Below are positions 1-7,098 of a DNA stretch of 11,203 nucleotides, piece by piece (positions within the stretch are counted from its first letter, which is position 1; every line of letters starts with the position of its first letter). The notes beneath the pieces were generated by a model. That model saw nothing but the letters and a program-made list of their open reading frames with translations. It had not been told where the DNA came from and searched no databases. Made by a program: the position numbers and the translations under genes. Source of the DNA: an uncultured Flavobacteriales bacterium (GTDB lineage: Bacteria; Bacteroidota; Bacteroidia; Flavobacteriales; Crocinitomicaceae); the NCBI GenBank assembly GCA_946886545.1, contig CAMPIU010000055.1, positions 1 to 11,203 on the forward strand, read 5' to 3'.

Positions 1-7
1 ATATAAC

Positions 8-1816
8 TTAAGAACGTGCGTAACGTCGTCTACGCAAGTAGAATAATAAAATTGCTAATAAAATAATGAAAGATGAAGGCAGAACAATGTTGATGAGCAT
101 GTATTTGGTCCGCTGATCTTTTACTTTTTCTTTGTCAATCGGATGGATATCAATTTGTTTGCTTCGGATATCTAATACCGAATTGTCTCCCATCATATAA
201 TCTACCATGTTTTGGAAAAATTCCTGATTTCCATAAATCAATGGCTGCATACGCATTTGTGCCATTACTTCATCGTAACGTAAGTTGTTGAATGAGATCG
301 GTCGGTACATCATCTTTCCTGTCTTATTCGGCATGGAGTCGTAATAATTGGCAATGAAAGATCCGTTTGCTACAACCATTACTTTTCCTTCTTCCGTACT
401 TCTTGTTATAAATCCGGATTCTTTGTTTTTTGCAAACTCATCGATCAAACGGTTTTTAAAGTGGGAATCGAATCTTCCTTCAGATAAGCCTGCAATGCAG
501 ATTTTATTTCTTTCTGAGGTTGGGTTATCAGCCAAAACGGGAACTTTTCCATAATTCATCGGCATCGCGAGGCTGATGAGTGGTGCCATCCCTGTGACAC
601 GAGAATTGGTTGAGCTGGTCAGAACCGGAGATACCAGCCTGGTTTCACCCGGAATCAATTGGATCTGTGAAGCGTAACGAAGCATAACCGGTTCAATATT
701 CCGAGCAATCGGATGCTTGGTTGGTGTTGCGGCAACATAGAAGAACCATGGCAACAAGCTTTGTTTTGCAAATGGGGTTTGAATAGGTGCGCATCGCACA
801 TCCATCACATAATTGTCATTGGTCTTGATCCCGTAATCAAAAAGCATTTTATCCAGGCCAAGCTCTGTTCTTATCGTACTAACCATTCCGGTTCGGTTCA
901 GGGAATCTTGCGGAAAAGTGAGTTTATCAAAGAAACACATCAATCTTCCGCCGCGCATGACAAACTGATCCAGAATGTAAAGATCTTTATCCGAGTAACT
1001 TGTTCTCGGTCTTGCAATAATTGCTCCTGTGAAGCCATCCAGTGCTCTTAATGAATCGTTTAAGGTAAGATCTTCAACGGAATAATAAGGCTCCAGCAAT
1101 GAGCGTACCCGCTGTGTTTCTGCAAAACGCAATTCTCCGTGTCCGCCGATGAAAGCAATACGTGGTTTTTGTTTTTGGATCGTTCTCCTTAATGCTGAAA
1201 TCAACATGTATTCCAGGTTGTTGATCGAGTTTTGAATCGTCGTTTCAGAAAATTCTTTGGACAATTGCATCGGCTGTCCTTGTGGAGAACCTGGTAATAG
1301 CTGAATATAATTTTTGGTGAAACCCTCGTATTCGATTTCTGCTCCGGGCCAAAGTGTCATTTGTGTTTGAGAACCGTCTTTCTGGTAAACGATTTCCAAC
1401 GGAATTATTCCGTTTCCTTTATTGTAAAGGATTTGAAACAAACTGTTTTGTTCTGCTTCAGTTCCTTCTAATGGGTCGATGAATTCATATTCAATGCGAT
1501 TGCCTGCAATTTCCTTGAATTCGGCTAACTTGTCTTCAATGGCATTTCTGAATCGTTTGATCTCTGCCGGAAGTTTTCCTTCCAGGTAGATCTTCAGGTA
1601 CAAACGGTTTACTTTATTGTTTTTCTTACCGTCTTCTCTCATTTTATCAAGAAATTCGATTGATCCGGATGAAAGCGAGTAACGCTCATCTTCCGTCATA
1701 TCGATCCTGGAGTAAACGAAGGTTCCGATAATATTCAGAAATACTACCACACCTACAATGATCCCTAATAAAATCCAGTTGTAGAATTTTTTTATTTTGC
1801 CATTACTTTCAGCCAT
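8..1816 (-). CDS. gldG: GldG, gliding-motility ABC transporter auxiliary subunit
   Basis: Predicted auxiliary (extracytoplasmic) subunit of the GldA-GldF-GldG ABC transporter needed for Bacteroidota gliding. The 602-residue protein has a membrane anchor near residues 13-35, followed by DMTEDERYSLS (39-49), the usual post-anchor motif of this family. A large extracytoplasmic region follows, containing the ABC_transp_aux signature: FIGGHGE at 222-228 and LDQFVMRGGRL at 282-292. A second membrane helix at about 573-594 is followed by a short basic tail (RRRRYARS). This two-anchor layout and a length near 600 fit GldG. The ATG at 1816 lies 4 bases after the gldF stop, so the pair is an operon. 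The stop is the TAA at 8-10, so the gene is complete. The family is clear; the substrate is unknown even in studied species. Confidence 0.93.
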   Translation of the reverse strand: MAESNGKIKKFYNWILLGIIVGVVVFLNIIGTFVYSRIDMTEDERYSLSSGSIEFLDKMREDGKKNNKVNRLYLKIYLEGKLPAEIKRFRNAIEDKLAEFKEIAGNRIEYEFIDPLEGTEAEQNSLFQILYNKGNGIIPLEIVYQKDGSQTQMTLWPGAEIEYEGFTKNYIQLLPGSPQGQPMQLSKEFSETTIQNSINNLEYMLISALRRTIQKQKPRIAFIGGHGELRFAETQRVRSLLEPYYSVEDLTLNDSLRALDGFTGAIIARPRTSYSDKDLYILDQFVMRGGRLMCFFDKLTFPQDSLNRTGMVSTIRTELGLDKMLFDYGIKTNDNYVMDVRCAPIQTPFAKQSLLPWFFYVAATPTKHPIARNIEPVMLRYASQIQLIPGETRLVSPVLTSSTNSRVTGMAPLISLAMPMNYGKVPVLADNPTSERNKICIAGLSEGRFDSHFKNRLIDEFAKNKESGFITRSTEEGKVMVVANGSFIANYYDSMPNKTGKMMYRPISFNNLRYDEVMAQMRMQPLIYGNQEFFQNMVDYMMGDNSVLDIRSKQIDIHPIDKEKVKDQRTKYMLINIVLPSSFIILLAILLFYLRRRRYARS

Positions 1817-1820
1817 CGGA

Positions 1821-2576
1821 TTAACGTTTCAAGGATTTAACAACTGTAAGGGTTGCAGCTAAGAAAATTGCAATCATCCCGAAAAAATAAATAAGGTCGC
1901 TTGTGTCGATTACCCCTTTTTTGATACTTGCATAATGAGACCATAATCCTAAGTATTGAAATACAAAGTCAAAATCGCCCATGAGGTTAAAGGAGCCAAG
2001 TTGGTCAAAACCATCATAGAACAACCAGCAAAGGAACATAGCTATAATAAATGAGACAATTTGATTACTGGTAATTGCAGAAGAAAAGATTCCGATTGCT
2101 ATTAGCGAAGAGCCAAGTAAAACCAATCCGAGATAGGATGTGAAAGTAGCACCTTCATCTATAACTGTTTTAGCTACTCCGTCTTCGTCGAAAGCATCGG
2201 CACCTAAGCTAACCATGCTGTAGTAATAAATCAATGTCGGGAGAAGTGAAATCAGTAACAAAGTGACACCAGCCAAATATTTAGCGGCAATAATCTGGAA
2301 ATCAGTAATTGGCCGGGTGAAAAGCAGTTCGATTGTTCCGGTTTTTCGTTCTTCGGCGATCATACGCATGGTAATCGCAGGGATTAACACGCATAGAACG
2401 TAGGGTGCAACATTGAAAAAAGGAATCATATCCGCTTCTTCTCCTTCCAGTAAATTTGAAGGGCCGCTGACAAGCCAAAGCATTATTCCAGTAAACACCA
2501 AGAAAATGACGATGAAAATATATCCAATAACTGAGCCTAAAAAACTCCTAATCTCTTTCCAGTAAAGTGCTTTCAT
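1821..2576 (-). CDS. gldF: GldF, gliding-motility ABC transporter permease
   Basis: ABC-2 type integral membrane permease, 251 residues, the usual length for GldF. I see about six hydrophobic helices, near residues 15-36, 54-72, 101-122, 146-168, 171-189 and 228-247. Between the second and third is the ABC-2 coupling-type segment AEERKTGTIELLFTRP (74-89). Near the C-terminus is SIKKGVIDTSDLIYF (217-231), typical of this permease group. It lies directly upstream of gldG with a 4-base gap, the standard gldFG arrangement. The ATPase partner GldA is absent here; in Flavobacterium johnsoniae gldA is also unlinked to gldFG. The start is the ATG at 2576, which gives the expected MKALYWKEIRSF N-terminus. 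A possible promoter and two inverted repeats lie just upstream. Confidence 0.93.
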   Translation of the reverse strand: MKALYWKEIRSFLGSVIGYIFIVIFLVFTGIMLWLVSGPSNLLEGEEADMIPFFNVAPYVLCVLIPAITMRMIAEERKTGTIELLFTRPITDFQIIAAKYLAGVTLLLISLLPTLIYYYSMVSLGADAFDEDGVAKTVIDEGATFTSYLGLVLLGSSLIAIGIFSSAITSNQIVSFIIAMFLCWLFYDGFDQLGSFNLMGDFDFVFQYLGLWSHYASIKKGVIDTSDLIYFFGMIAIFLAATLTVVKSLKR

Positions 2577-2592
2577 ATCTAATTAACTTCGG

Positions 2593-2600
2593 CAAAAATA
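2593..2600 (-). promoter_or_regulatory. possible -7 box for gldFG
   Basis: On the minus strand this reads TATTTTTG, an exact match to the Bacteroidota -7 consensus TAnnTTTG, 16 bases before the gldF ATG. It would give a very short leader. I see no clean TTTG at the expected -33 spacing (only TTTAG nearby), so this is suggestive only. Confidence 0.35.
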
Positions 2601-2630
2601 AGAACAATATTGAGAATCTGTCTAAATTCT

Positions 2631-2669
2631 ATTCACTTCCGTGAATCGTTATCGTCCGCCATGACGGAC
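2631..2669. repeat. two adjacent inverted repeats upstream of gldF
   Basis: The first is a perfect 6-bp stem, ATTCAC (2631-2636) and GTGAAT (2641-2646), with loop TTCC. The second is a 5-bp stem, GTCCG (2654-2658) and CGGAC (2665-2669), around CCATGA, nearly palindromic over 16 bases. They lie between the stop of the small monooxygenase-like gene and gldF, both on the minus strand. Neither is followed by a T-run, so a simple intrinsic terminator is not supported. They could be an operator, an RNA processing site or part of a dispersed repeat. Confidence 0.6.
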
Positions 2670-2694
2670 TCCTGTTTTGAGTAGCTATAAACGT

Positions 2695-3018
2695 TTAATC
2701 TGCGAGATGGTTGGGTGTAAAGGAACCGTCTTCAAAATAGGCGTCTACACTCCATGCTTCCGGTTTTCCACCAAACCATGGTTTAATGGTGGACCAAACT
2801 CCTCCGAATAAATCTGAGTCCCGGTAGTTGTTTAACGCATTTTCATCTTTCCAGTTACTATATGTGAAAATAATGTTTGGGTGATGAATGTCTTGCAGCA
2901 ACCTCATTCCATAACAATTTTCGAAATTACTTACTCGGGTGTTTATCGTATCGAAGTATGCAAGAAAGTCTTTCACCTTTTCTTCCTGAAATGTCAGTTT
3001 AACAATTCGTGTAAGCAT
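2695..3018 (-). CDS. antibiotic biosynthesis monooxygenase-like (ABM, dimeric alpha-beta barrel) protein
   Basis: Small cytosolic protein of 107 residues with the look of the ABM / putative quinol monooxygenase family. It starts MLTRIVKLTFQEEKVKDFL, a beta strand followed by a helix. It continues with YGMRLLQD and IIFTYSNWKDENALNNYRDSD, typical of the ferredoxin-like ABM fold, and then FGGVWSTIKPWF and KPEAWSVD near the end. Such proteins form dimers. Some oxidise aromatic or quinol substrates without a cofactor, but most bacterial homologues have no proven reaction and none can be assigned here. It lies 90 bases after the DUF62 gene on the same strand, so the two could share a transcript. 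The ATG at 3018 is the natural start because upstream frames give no family-like sequence. The family is fairly certain, the function open. Confidence 0.8.
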   Translation of the reverse strand: MLTRIVKLTFQEEKVKDFLAYFDTINTRVSNFENCYGMRLLQDIHHPNIIFTYSNWKDENALNNYRDSDLFGGVWSTIKPWFGGKPEAWSVDAYFEDGSFTPNHLAD

Positions 3019-3108
3019 GTTTTTTGTTTTTTACTGGTATAGTTCAAAATTGGGTTTAAGTGTTTGAATCTTTCTAATTCTTTGACCCCATTGAATTTTG
3101 TTTTGATT

Positions 3109-3957
3109 TCAAAACAGCGAATCAATTGTTTTTGCAGATCCTCGCGGTGTAAACTCAATACGGACCAGGTCGTGAATACGCAGTCCGAAAAGTGAATCTG
3201 CTCCGCCGCCATTTCCTGTTGCACCTTTGTTTATGGCAATTTCCAACAAGTTGTTGTCGTTGAAAAAAGCTAATCTTTCTCCGGGAGCAACGTCGTTGTA
3301 GGTACTCGAAATTTCGTCGATGTAATATTCACGTTTTCTAAACAGGATCGTAAACGGTGCGTCTTCAAATCTACCAAAGATTTCTTTGGTGATATTCGTG
3401 ATGGCATTTCCGTAATGATCAATGTGGACGATTGAACCCTTAATTAAATTTTCCTCGATAACAGCATTCACTGTATGAGCAACCCGCCAGGAAGTTTCCT
3501 CGGATCCGATATCATTTAGCGATTCACCTGAAAGAATACGAACTGCTGTAGGAACAAAAATATTTTTTACAGGAAAACGAAGTCCTTTCGGATTTGAAAG
3601 CACATTGTCAATTCTCCAAAAACCTTCCGGTTTGTCTTCTTTTAAGATCAGGGCGAAAATTCCGTTGTCGTTTGAAATGAAATAATGTCCTTTGAAAAGC
3701 ATGATACTCGGATAAGCGCCATTACTCGAATTAATGATGGGTTCGCTATCGACTCCGATAATGTGGATGGTTCCTTCCGGGAATTCATGGAACGATGCCT
3801 GGATGTAATAGCTTGCATCCGCAATGTCAAACGGACGTACCTGATGAGTTATATCGACAATAGAAACTTGGGGGACCAATTTGAATAAATTTCCCTTTAG
3901 AACTGCTACATAGTAGTCAGTCAATCCCATATCAGTTGTCAAAGTGATAATTCCCAT
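3109..3957 (-). CDS. SAM hydroxide adenosyltransferase family protein (DUF62 / SAM_adeno_trans)
   Basis: 282 residues, the normal length for this family, which includes SAM hydroxide adenosyltransferases (SAM plus water to adenosine and methionine) and the halogenases chlorinase and fluorinase. Family marks are the N-terminus MGIITLTTDMGLTDYYVAVLKG, SIVDITHQV (32-40), the strand GTIHIIGVDSE (62-72), the C-terminal domain motif VHIDHYGNAITNI (177-189), and the closing region FFNDNNLLEIAINKG (231-245). Anomaly: of the Asp-Arg-His side-chain triad described for the hydroxide adenosyltransferases, only the Asp (D70) has a clear counterpart. Where the Arg is expected there is Ser/Asn-rich sequence, and the usual FHGRD region reads FPVKN (128-132). 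From memory, Bacteroidota homologues are similarly divergent, so SAM cleavage should not be assumed. It is divergent from phoH. Confidence 0.85.
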   Translation of the reverse strand: MGIITLTTDMGLTDYYVAVLKGNLFKLVPQVSIVDITHQVRPFDIADASYYIQASFHEFPEGTIHIIGVDSEPIINSSNGAYPSIMLFKGHYFISNDNGIFALILKEDKPEGFWRIDNVLSNPKGLRFPVKNIFVPTAVRILSGESLNDIGSEETSWRVAHTVNAVIEENLIKGSIVHIDHYGNAITNITKEIFGRFEDAPFTILFRKREYYIDEISSTYNDVAPGERLAFFNDNNLLEIAINKGATGNGGGADSLFGLRIHDLVRIEFTPRGSAKTIDSLF

Positions 3958-3992
3958 TTGATAAACCTGTCTGTATCCGTTGAAAAATTAAT

Positions 3993-4000
3993 TAAATTTG
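3993..4000 (+). promoter_or_regulatory. possible -7 box for phoH-purC
   Basis: TAAATTTG matches TAnnTTTG exactly and would give a leader of about 50 bases before the TTG start of phoH. No good -33 TTTG is visible at the preferred spacing. It faces the minus-strand box at 4004-4011 across three bases. Confidence 0.4.
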
Positions 4001-4003
4001 TTT

Positions 4004-4011
4004 CAAAAATA
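4004..4011 (-). promoter_or_regulatory. possible -7 box for the DUF62 gene
   Basis: The minus strand reads TATTTTTG, an exact TAnnTTTG match, 46 bases before the ATG at 3957. A TTG lies 13 bases and a TTTG 26 bases further upstream, so neither has ideal -33 spacing. It would drive the DUF62 gene and perhaps the small ABM-like gene behind it. Confidence 0.4.
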
Positions 4012-4058
4012 CGGGTTAATAATACAACCGGAACTTACAAACAAAAGATTTATTCACA

Positions 4059-5099
4059 TTGACAGAGAAGAAAATTGAAATAAACGGGGCCAATGTTGCT
4101 GAATTATTTGGAGTTAACAATTCAAATCTGAAGCACATCCGGTCTTTTTTTCCAAAATTAAAGATCAATTCTCGTGGAAACGAGTTGACAATTGTTGGAG
4201 ATCCTGAAGTGATGGAGGAATTTGAACGCAAGTTTGAATTGATCCTGGCTCATTTTAACCAATACAATATCTTAACGGAGAATAACATCGACAATCTCAT
4301 GCTGGATGATGGTTCTGCCATGCTTTCTTCTGACGGAACCGAAACATTGGTTCACGGAAACGGCGGAGTTAAGATCAAGGCGAAAACATTGAATCAGCGA
4401 AGATTGGTTCAGGCGGTTAATAAAAGTGATATGGTTTTTGCGGTCGGTCCGGCCGGAACAGGAAAAACTTACACGGCTGTCGCTTTAGCAGTGCGCGCCT
4501 TGAAAGCAAAGGAAGTGAAGCGAATTGTGCTTACAAGACCTGCAGTGGAAGCCGGAGAAAACCTGGGGTTCCTTCCGGGAGATTTGAAGGAAAAACTCGA
4601 TCCGTATTTAATGCCTTTGTATGATGCGCTTCGCGACATGATTCCACCGGAAAAATTGGCTGACATGATTGAGTTCGGGATTATTGAGATTGCTCCCCTG
4701 GCATTTATGCGTGGTAGAACTTTGGATAAAGCATTCGTTATTCTGGATGAAGCACAAAACGCAACAGTGATGCAAATGAAGATGTTCCTGACACGTATGG
4801 GGCAGACTGCACAATTTGTGATCACAGGAGATATGTCTCAGGTAGATTTACCGCATCGTCAAAAATCCGGTTTAGCTTATGCGCTGGATATTTTAAATGA
4901 GGTGGAGGAAATAGAAATTATTCGCCTGACTCAAAGTGATGTGATCCGGCATTCATTGGTAAAACGAATCATTGATGCGTTTGATAAAGCGGAAGCAATT
5001 GAGAAAGCCAAGCGATTTGAAAAGGAGGCAGAAGCAGCCTTGCGGTCGCCGCGGACTGCAGAAGAGGAAGAGTCAAAATCAAAACCAAGAAGAAAATAA
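4059..5099 (+). CDS. phoH: PhoH family ATPase
   Basis: Cytosolic P-loop ATPase of 346 residues, the standard PhoH length. An N-terminal region of about 110 residues (family-typical KHIRSFFPKLKINSRG at 24-39) precedes the PhoH ATPase domain. Walker A is GPAGTGKT at 130-137 and Walker B is VILDEAQN at 227-234 (D230, E231). Also visible are the PhoH-typical TRPAVEAGENLGFLPGD after Walker A, VITGDMSQVDLP after Walker B, and SGLAYALDIL. The C-terminus is a charged, basic tail ending KSKPRRK. Family members are linked to RNA metabolism and to stress or phosphate responses. The start is TTG at 4059: an in-frame TAA at 4020 closes the frame upstream, no ATG or GTG lies between, and the next in-frame ATG is about 50 codons in. 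purC follows after 21 bases, probably on the same transcript. Confidence 0.93.
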   Translation: MTEKKIEINGANVAELFGVNNSNLKHIRSFFPKLKINSRGNELTIVGDPEVMEEFERKFELILAHFNQYNILTENNIDNLMLDDGSAMLSSDGTETLVHGNGGVKIKAKTLNQRRLVQAVNKSDMVFAVGPAGTGKTYTAVALAVRALKAKEVKRIVLTRPAVEAGENLGFLPGDLKEKLDPYLMPLYDALRDMIPPEKLADMIEFGIIEIAPLAFMRGRTLDKAFVILDEAQNATVMQMKMFLTRMGQTAQFVITGDMSQVDLPHRQKSGLAYALDILNEVEEIEIIRLTQSDVIRHSLVKRIIDAFDKAEAIEKAKRFEKEAEAALRSPRTAEEEESKSKPRRK

Positions 5100-5120
5100 C
5101 AAGTTCCAAATTTGTAAATT

Positions 5121-6080
5121 ATGTTGAACGAAACAATTACGAGTACCAATTTTAAATTTCCCAAACAAACCAATGTTTATAGAGGAAAGGTACGTGAAGT
5201 CTACACCATTGACAATGATATCATGGTGATGGTTGCCACTGACCGGATTTCTGCTTTCGACCACATTTTACCAAAAGGCATACCATTTAAAGGCCAGGTT
5301 CTTAACCAGGTTGCTACCATGTTCTTAGAGGCTACTCGTGACATTGTACCAAACTGGTTAATCGGAACGCCGGATCCTTCTGTTGCTGTCGGTTACGCTT
5401 GTGAGCCGGTGCGCGTTGAAATGGTTATTCGTGGTTATCTGGCTGGTCACTCTGCACGGGAATATGCTTTGGGGAAAAGAGTTTTATGTGGTGTGGCACT
5501 TCCGGAAGGAATGAAGGAGAACGACCGTTTTCCGGAACCTATTATTACTCCTGCAACCAAAGCTGATGAGGGACACGATGAGGACATTTCCCGGGAAGAT
5601 ATTTTGAAGAAAGGAATTGTTCCTCAGGATATTTATGAGAAAATGGAAGCCTATACCCGTGCTTTGTTTCAAAGAGGAACAGAAATGGCGGCTGAAAGAG
5701 GTTTGATCCTGGTGGATACGAAATATGAATTCGGGATTAGAAATGGGGAAGTCATTTTAATTGACGAGATCCACACACCTGATTCGTCCCGTTATTTTTA
5801 TGCGGAAGGTTACGATGAACGCCAGGCGAAAGGGGAGAACCAGCGCCAGCTTTCAAAAGAATTTGTACGTCAATGGTTGATAGAAAATGGATTTCAGGGT
5901 TTGGAAGGCCAGGTAATGCCTGATATGCCTGATTCGTTTGTAGAAACAATCACTGATCGCTACATTGAACTTTATGAGAAAATTACAGGGAATTCCTTTG
6001 TGAAAGGTGATACTTCCAATATCAATAAGCGCATTGAAACGAATGTGGCGATTTTCCTGATGGAGAAGGGAATTATTTAG
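5121..6080 (+). CDS. purC: SAICAR synthase (phosphoribosylaminoimidazole-succinocarboxamide synthase)
   Basis: Purine synthesis enzyme that joins CAIR and aspartate with ATP to give SAICAR. The 319 residues correspond to the longer bacterial and yeast-like form. Motifs in order: RGKVREVY (21-28, ATP-binding lysine region), [19 protein letters not shown] (40-58), [17 protein letters not shown] (99-115), the highly diagnostic [15 protein letters not shown] (143-157), [11 protein letters not shown] (195-205, catalytic and metal-binding acid region), and [12 protein letters not shown] (213-224). All expected key residues are present and the gene appears intact. The ATG at 5121 gives the normal short lead before the GKVRE motif. 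It lies 21 bases downstream of phoH on the same strand. The stop TAG at 6078-6080 is followed within four bases by the composite repeat element. Confidence 0.97.
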   Translation: MLNETITSTNFKFPKQTNVYRGKVREVYTIDNDIMVMVATDRISAFDHILPKGIPFKGQVLNQVATMFLEATRDIVPNWLIGTPDPSVAVGYACEPVRVEMVIRGYLAGHSAREYALGKRVLCGVALPEGMKENDRFPEPIITPATKADEGHDEDISREDILKKGIVPQDIYEKMEAYTRALFQRGTEMAAERGLILVDTKYEFGIRNGEVILIDEIHTPDSSRYFYAEGYDERQAKGENQRQLSKEFVRQWLIENGFQGLEGQVMPDMPDSFVETITDRYIELYEKITGNSFVKGDTSNINKRIETNVAIFLMEKGII

Positions 6081-6083
6081 ATG

Positions 6084-6268
6084 TTAAGATATGAGGACTC
6101 CAGGATATTAAGACTTTGATCAATGTTTCTAGTCTTAATATCCTAAAACCTTAAAAATCCGCTAAGTAATTTTCTTTTCAAAATGGATTTGTACATAGAA
6201 CTCTGAACGTTTACTTTACGAACGGACAAAGTCTTAATATCCTAAAGTCTTAAAGTCCTAATATCTAA
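6084..6268. repeat. composite inverted-repeat element built of 8-bp units
   Basis: This region fills the gap between the convergent purC and dehydrogenase genes. The left arm (6084-6115) is four consecutive 8-mers: TTAAGATA, TGAGGACT, CCAGGATA, TTAAGACT. The right arm (6230-6268), read on the minus strand, is TTAGATA (one base short), TTAGGACT, TTAAGACT, TTAGGATA, TTAAGACT. The consensus is about TTARGAYW. A third block at 6131-6154, in the same orientation as the right arm, gives TTAAGACT, TTAGGATA, TTAAGGTT on the minus strand. The left arm can form a perfect 14-bp stem with the inner block (6102-6115 with 6131-6144, loop 15) or with the right arm (6230-6243). The unit structure is seen directly. 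A role as terminator, REP-like or MITE-like element is inference. The stretch between 6160 and 6229 shows nothing recognisable. Confidence 0.85.
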
Positions 6269-7047
6269 GTTGGACTCTGCTTTGCAATAATTTTCCAGAA
6301 TAACTTTGGGAAGAAGCGCTTCAACGTGACTGCATTTATTTCTTTGTTGCCGATTAAGATCTCTTTTTTCTTTTTGTCTACTGCCTTTAAAAGAATGGAA
6401 ACGCACTGGTCAACGGGCATTCCGGTTGCTTGGTTGTGGTCCATTTCTCCGTGGGCATTTCCGTCTTTCCCCAAAGCACTCATGGAGATCGGAGTGTTGA
6501 TTTTCCCGGGGTAAGCAATTGTGACTGAAATATTGTTTTTGGCCTCTTCCAAAAGCAAGCTTTCGAAAAACCCCTGGATAGCGTGTTTACTTGCGCTGTA
6601 TGCAGATCGCAGATAAAAGCCGAATTTACCGGCAATACTTGAAACGGCAATGATGTGACCGGATTTCTGGGCCTGCATGATCGGGAGAACTGCTTTAGTC
6701 AGTGCAATCGTTCCGAAATAATTGATTTCCATGATTCTGCGGTCAACAGCAATAGAAGTTTCACTGGCTTCGGCACGCTGGCTTAAACCACCGCAATTAT
6801 ACAGGTAATCAATTCGTTTCATTTCTGTCAGGGCACGCTTCGCCAAATCAGGGAAATTAGCGGAGTGCTCCAGATCCAGTGGAATGATGAGGTGTTGTTC
6901 TGAATTCGGAAGGGAGTTTTTCAATTCCTGAAGTTTTTCTTCACTCCGACTTGAAAGGATTAATCTCAATCCATTTTGCGCCAGTTGTTTGCAAATTTCT
7001 TCACCTATTCCGGATGAGGCGCCTGTGATCCATGCTACTTGTTTCAT
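6265..7047 (-). CDS. short-chain dehydrogenase/reductase (SDR), DHRS7-like
   Basis: Classical SDR of 260 residues, NAD(P)-dependent oxidoreductase. The Rossmann motif is TGASSGIG (8-15). SSRSEEKL (32-39), with an arginine after the second strand, favours NADP. The usual NNAG motif is NCGG (84-87), followed by LSQR as in DHRS7-type SDRs. The catalytic tetrad is N109, S137, Y150 and K154 (YSASK). GFFESLLLEEA and VTIAYPGKINTPIS then complete the fold. The substrate cannot be told. I chose the ATG at 7047 because it gives the standard MKQVAWITGASSGIG start; a longer frame to 7137 would add 30 residues that do not fit the family and would overlap the divergent kinase. The stop codon TAG (6265-6267) lies within the right arm of the repeat element. 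Confidence 0.9.
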   Translation of the reverse strand: MKQVAWITGASSGIGEEICKQLAQNGLRLILSSRSEEKLQELKNSLPNSEQHLIIPLDLEHSANFPDLAKRALTEMKRIDYLYNCGGLSQRAEASETSIAVDRRIMEINYFGTIALTKAVLPIMQAQKSGHIIAVSSIAGKFGFYLRSAYSASKHAIQGFFESLLLEEAKNNISVTIAYPGKINTPISMSALGKDGNAHGEMDHNQATGMPVDQCVSILLKAVDKKKKEILIGNKEINAVTLKRFFPKLFWKIIAKQSPT

Positions 7048-7054
7048 CGTATCA

Positions 7055-7084
7055 CGAAAATACATATTTAGATTTGAGCTGCAA
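7055..7084 (-). promoter_or_regulatory. possible promoter of the SDR gene (-33 TTG, -7 TATTTTCG)
   Basis: On the minus strand TTG (7084-7082) is followed after exactly 19 bases by TATTTTCG (7062-7055), one mismatch from TAnnTTTG. The 19-base spacing fits Bacteroidota promoters. The box ends only 7 bases before the SDR ATG, so the transcript would be leaderless or nearly so. Confidence 0.4.
7069..7076 (+). promoter_or_regulatory. possible -7 box for the histidine kinase gene
   Basis: TAGATTTG matches TAnnTTTG exactly, 22 bases before the TTG start of the kinase. No matching -33 element is visible. It overlaps the presumed SDR promoter on the other strand. Confidence 0.35.
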
Positions 7085-7098
7085 TTTTTCTTGGTAAA

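Noticed and set aside
713..1051. Plus-strand 112-codon frame opposite gldG
   Set aside because: It runs antisense to the conserved GldG extracytoplasmic region and has no family-like sequence.
3099..3116. Palindrome TGTTTTGA-TT-TCAAAACA at the end of the DUF62 gene as a terminator
   Set aside because: The stem is AT-rich with a tiny loop, overlaps the stop codon and has no T-run on the minus strand.
4469..4825. Minus-strand 118-codon frame opposite phoH as an antisense gene
   Set aside because: phoH in this stretch carries its conserved Walker motifs; the antisense translation has no recognisable features.
6084..6268. CRISPR array
   Set aside because: The units are 8 bp, contiguous and inverted, with no regular unique spacers and no cas genes nearby.
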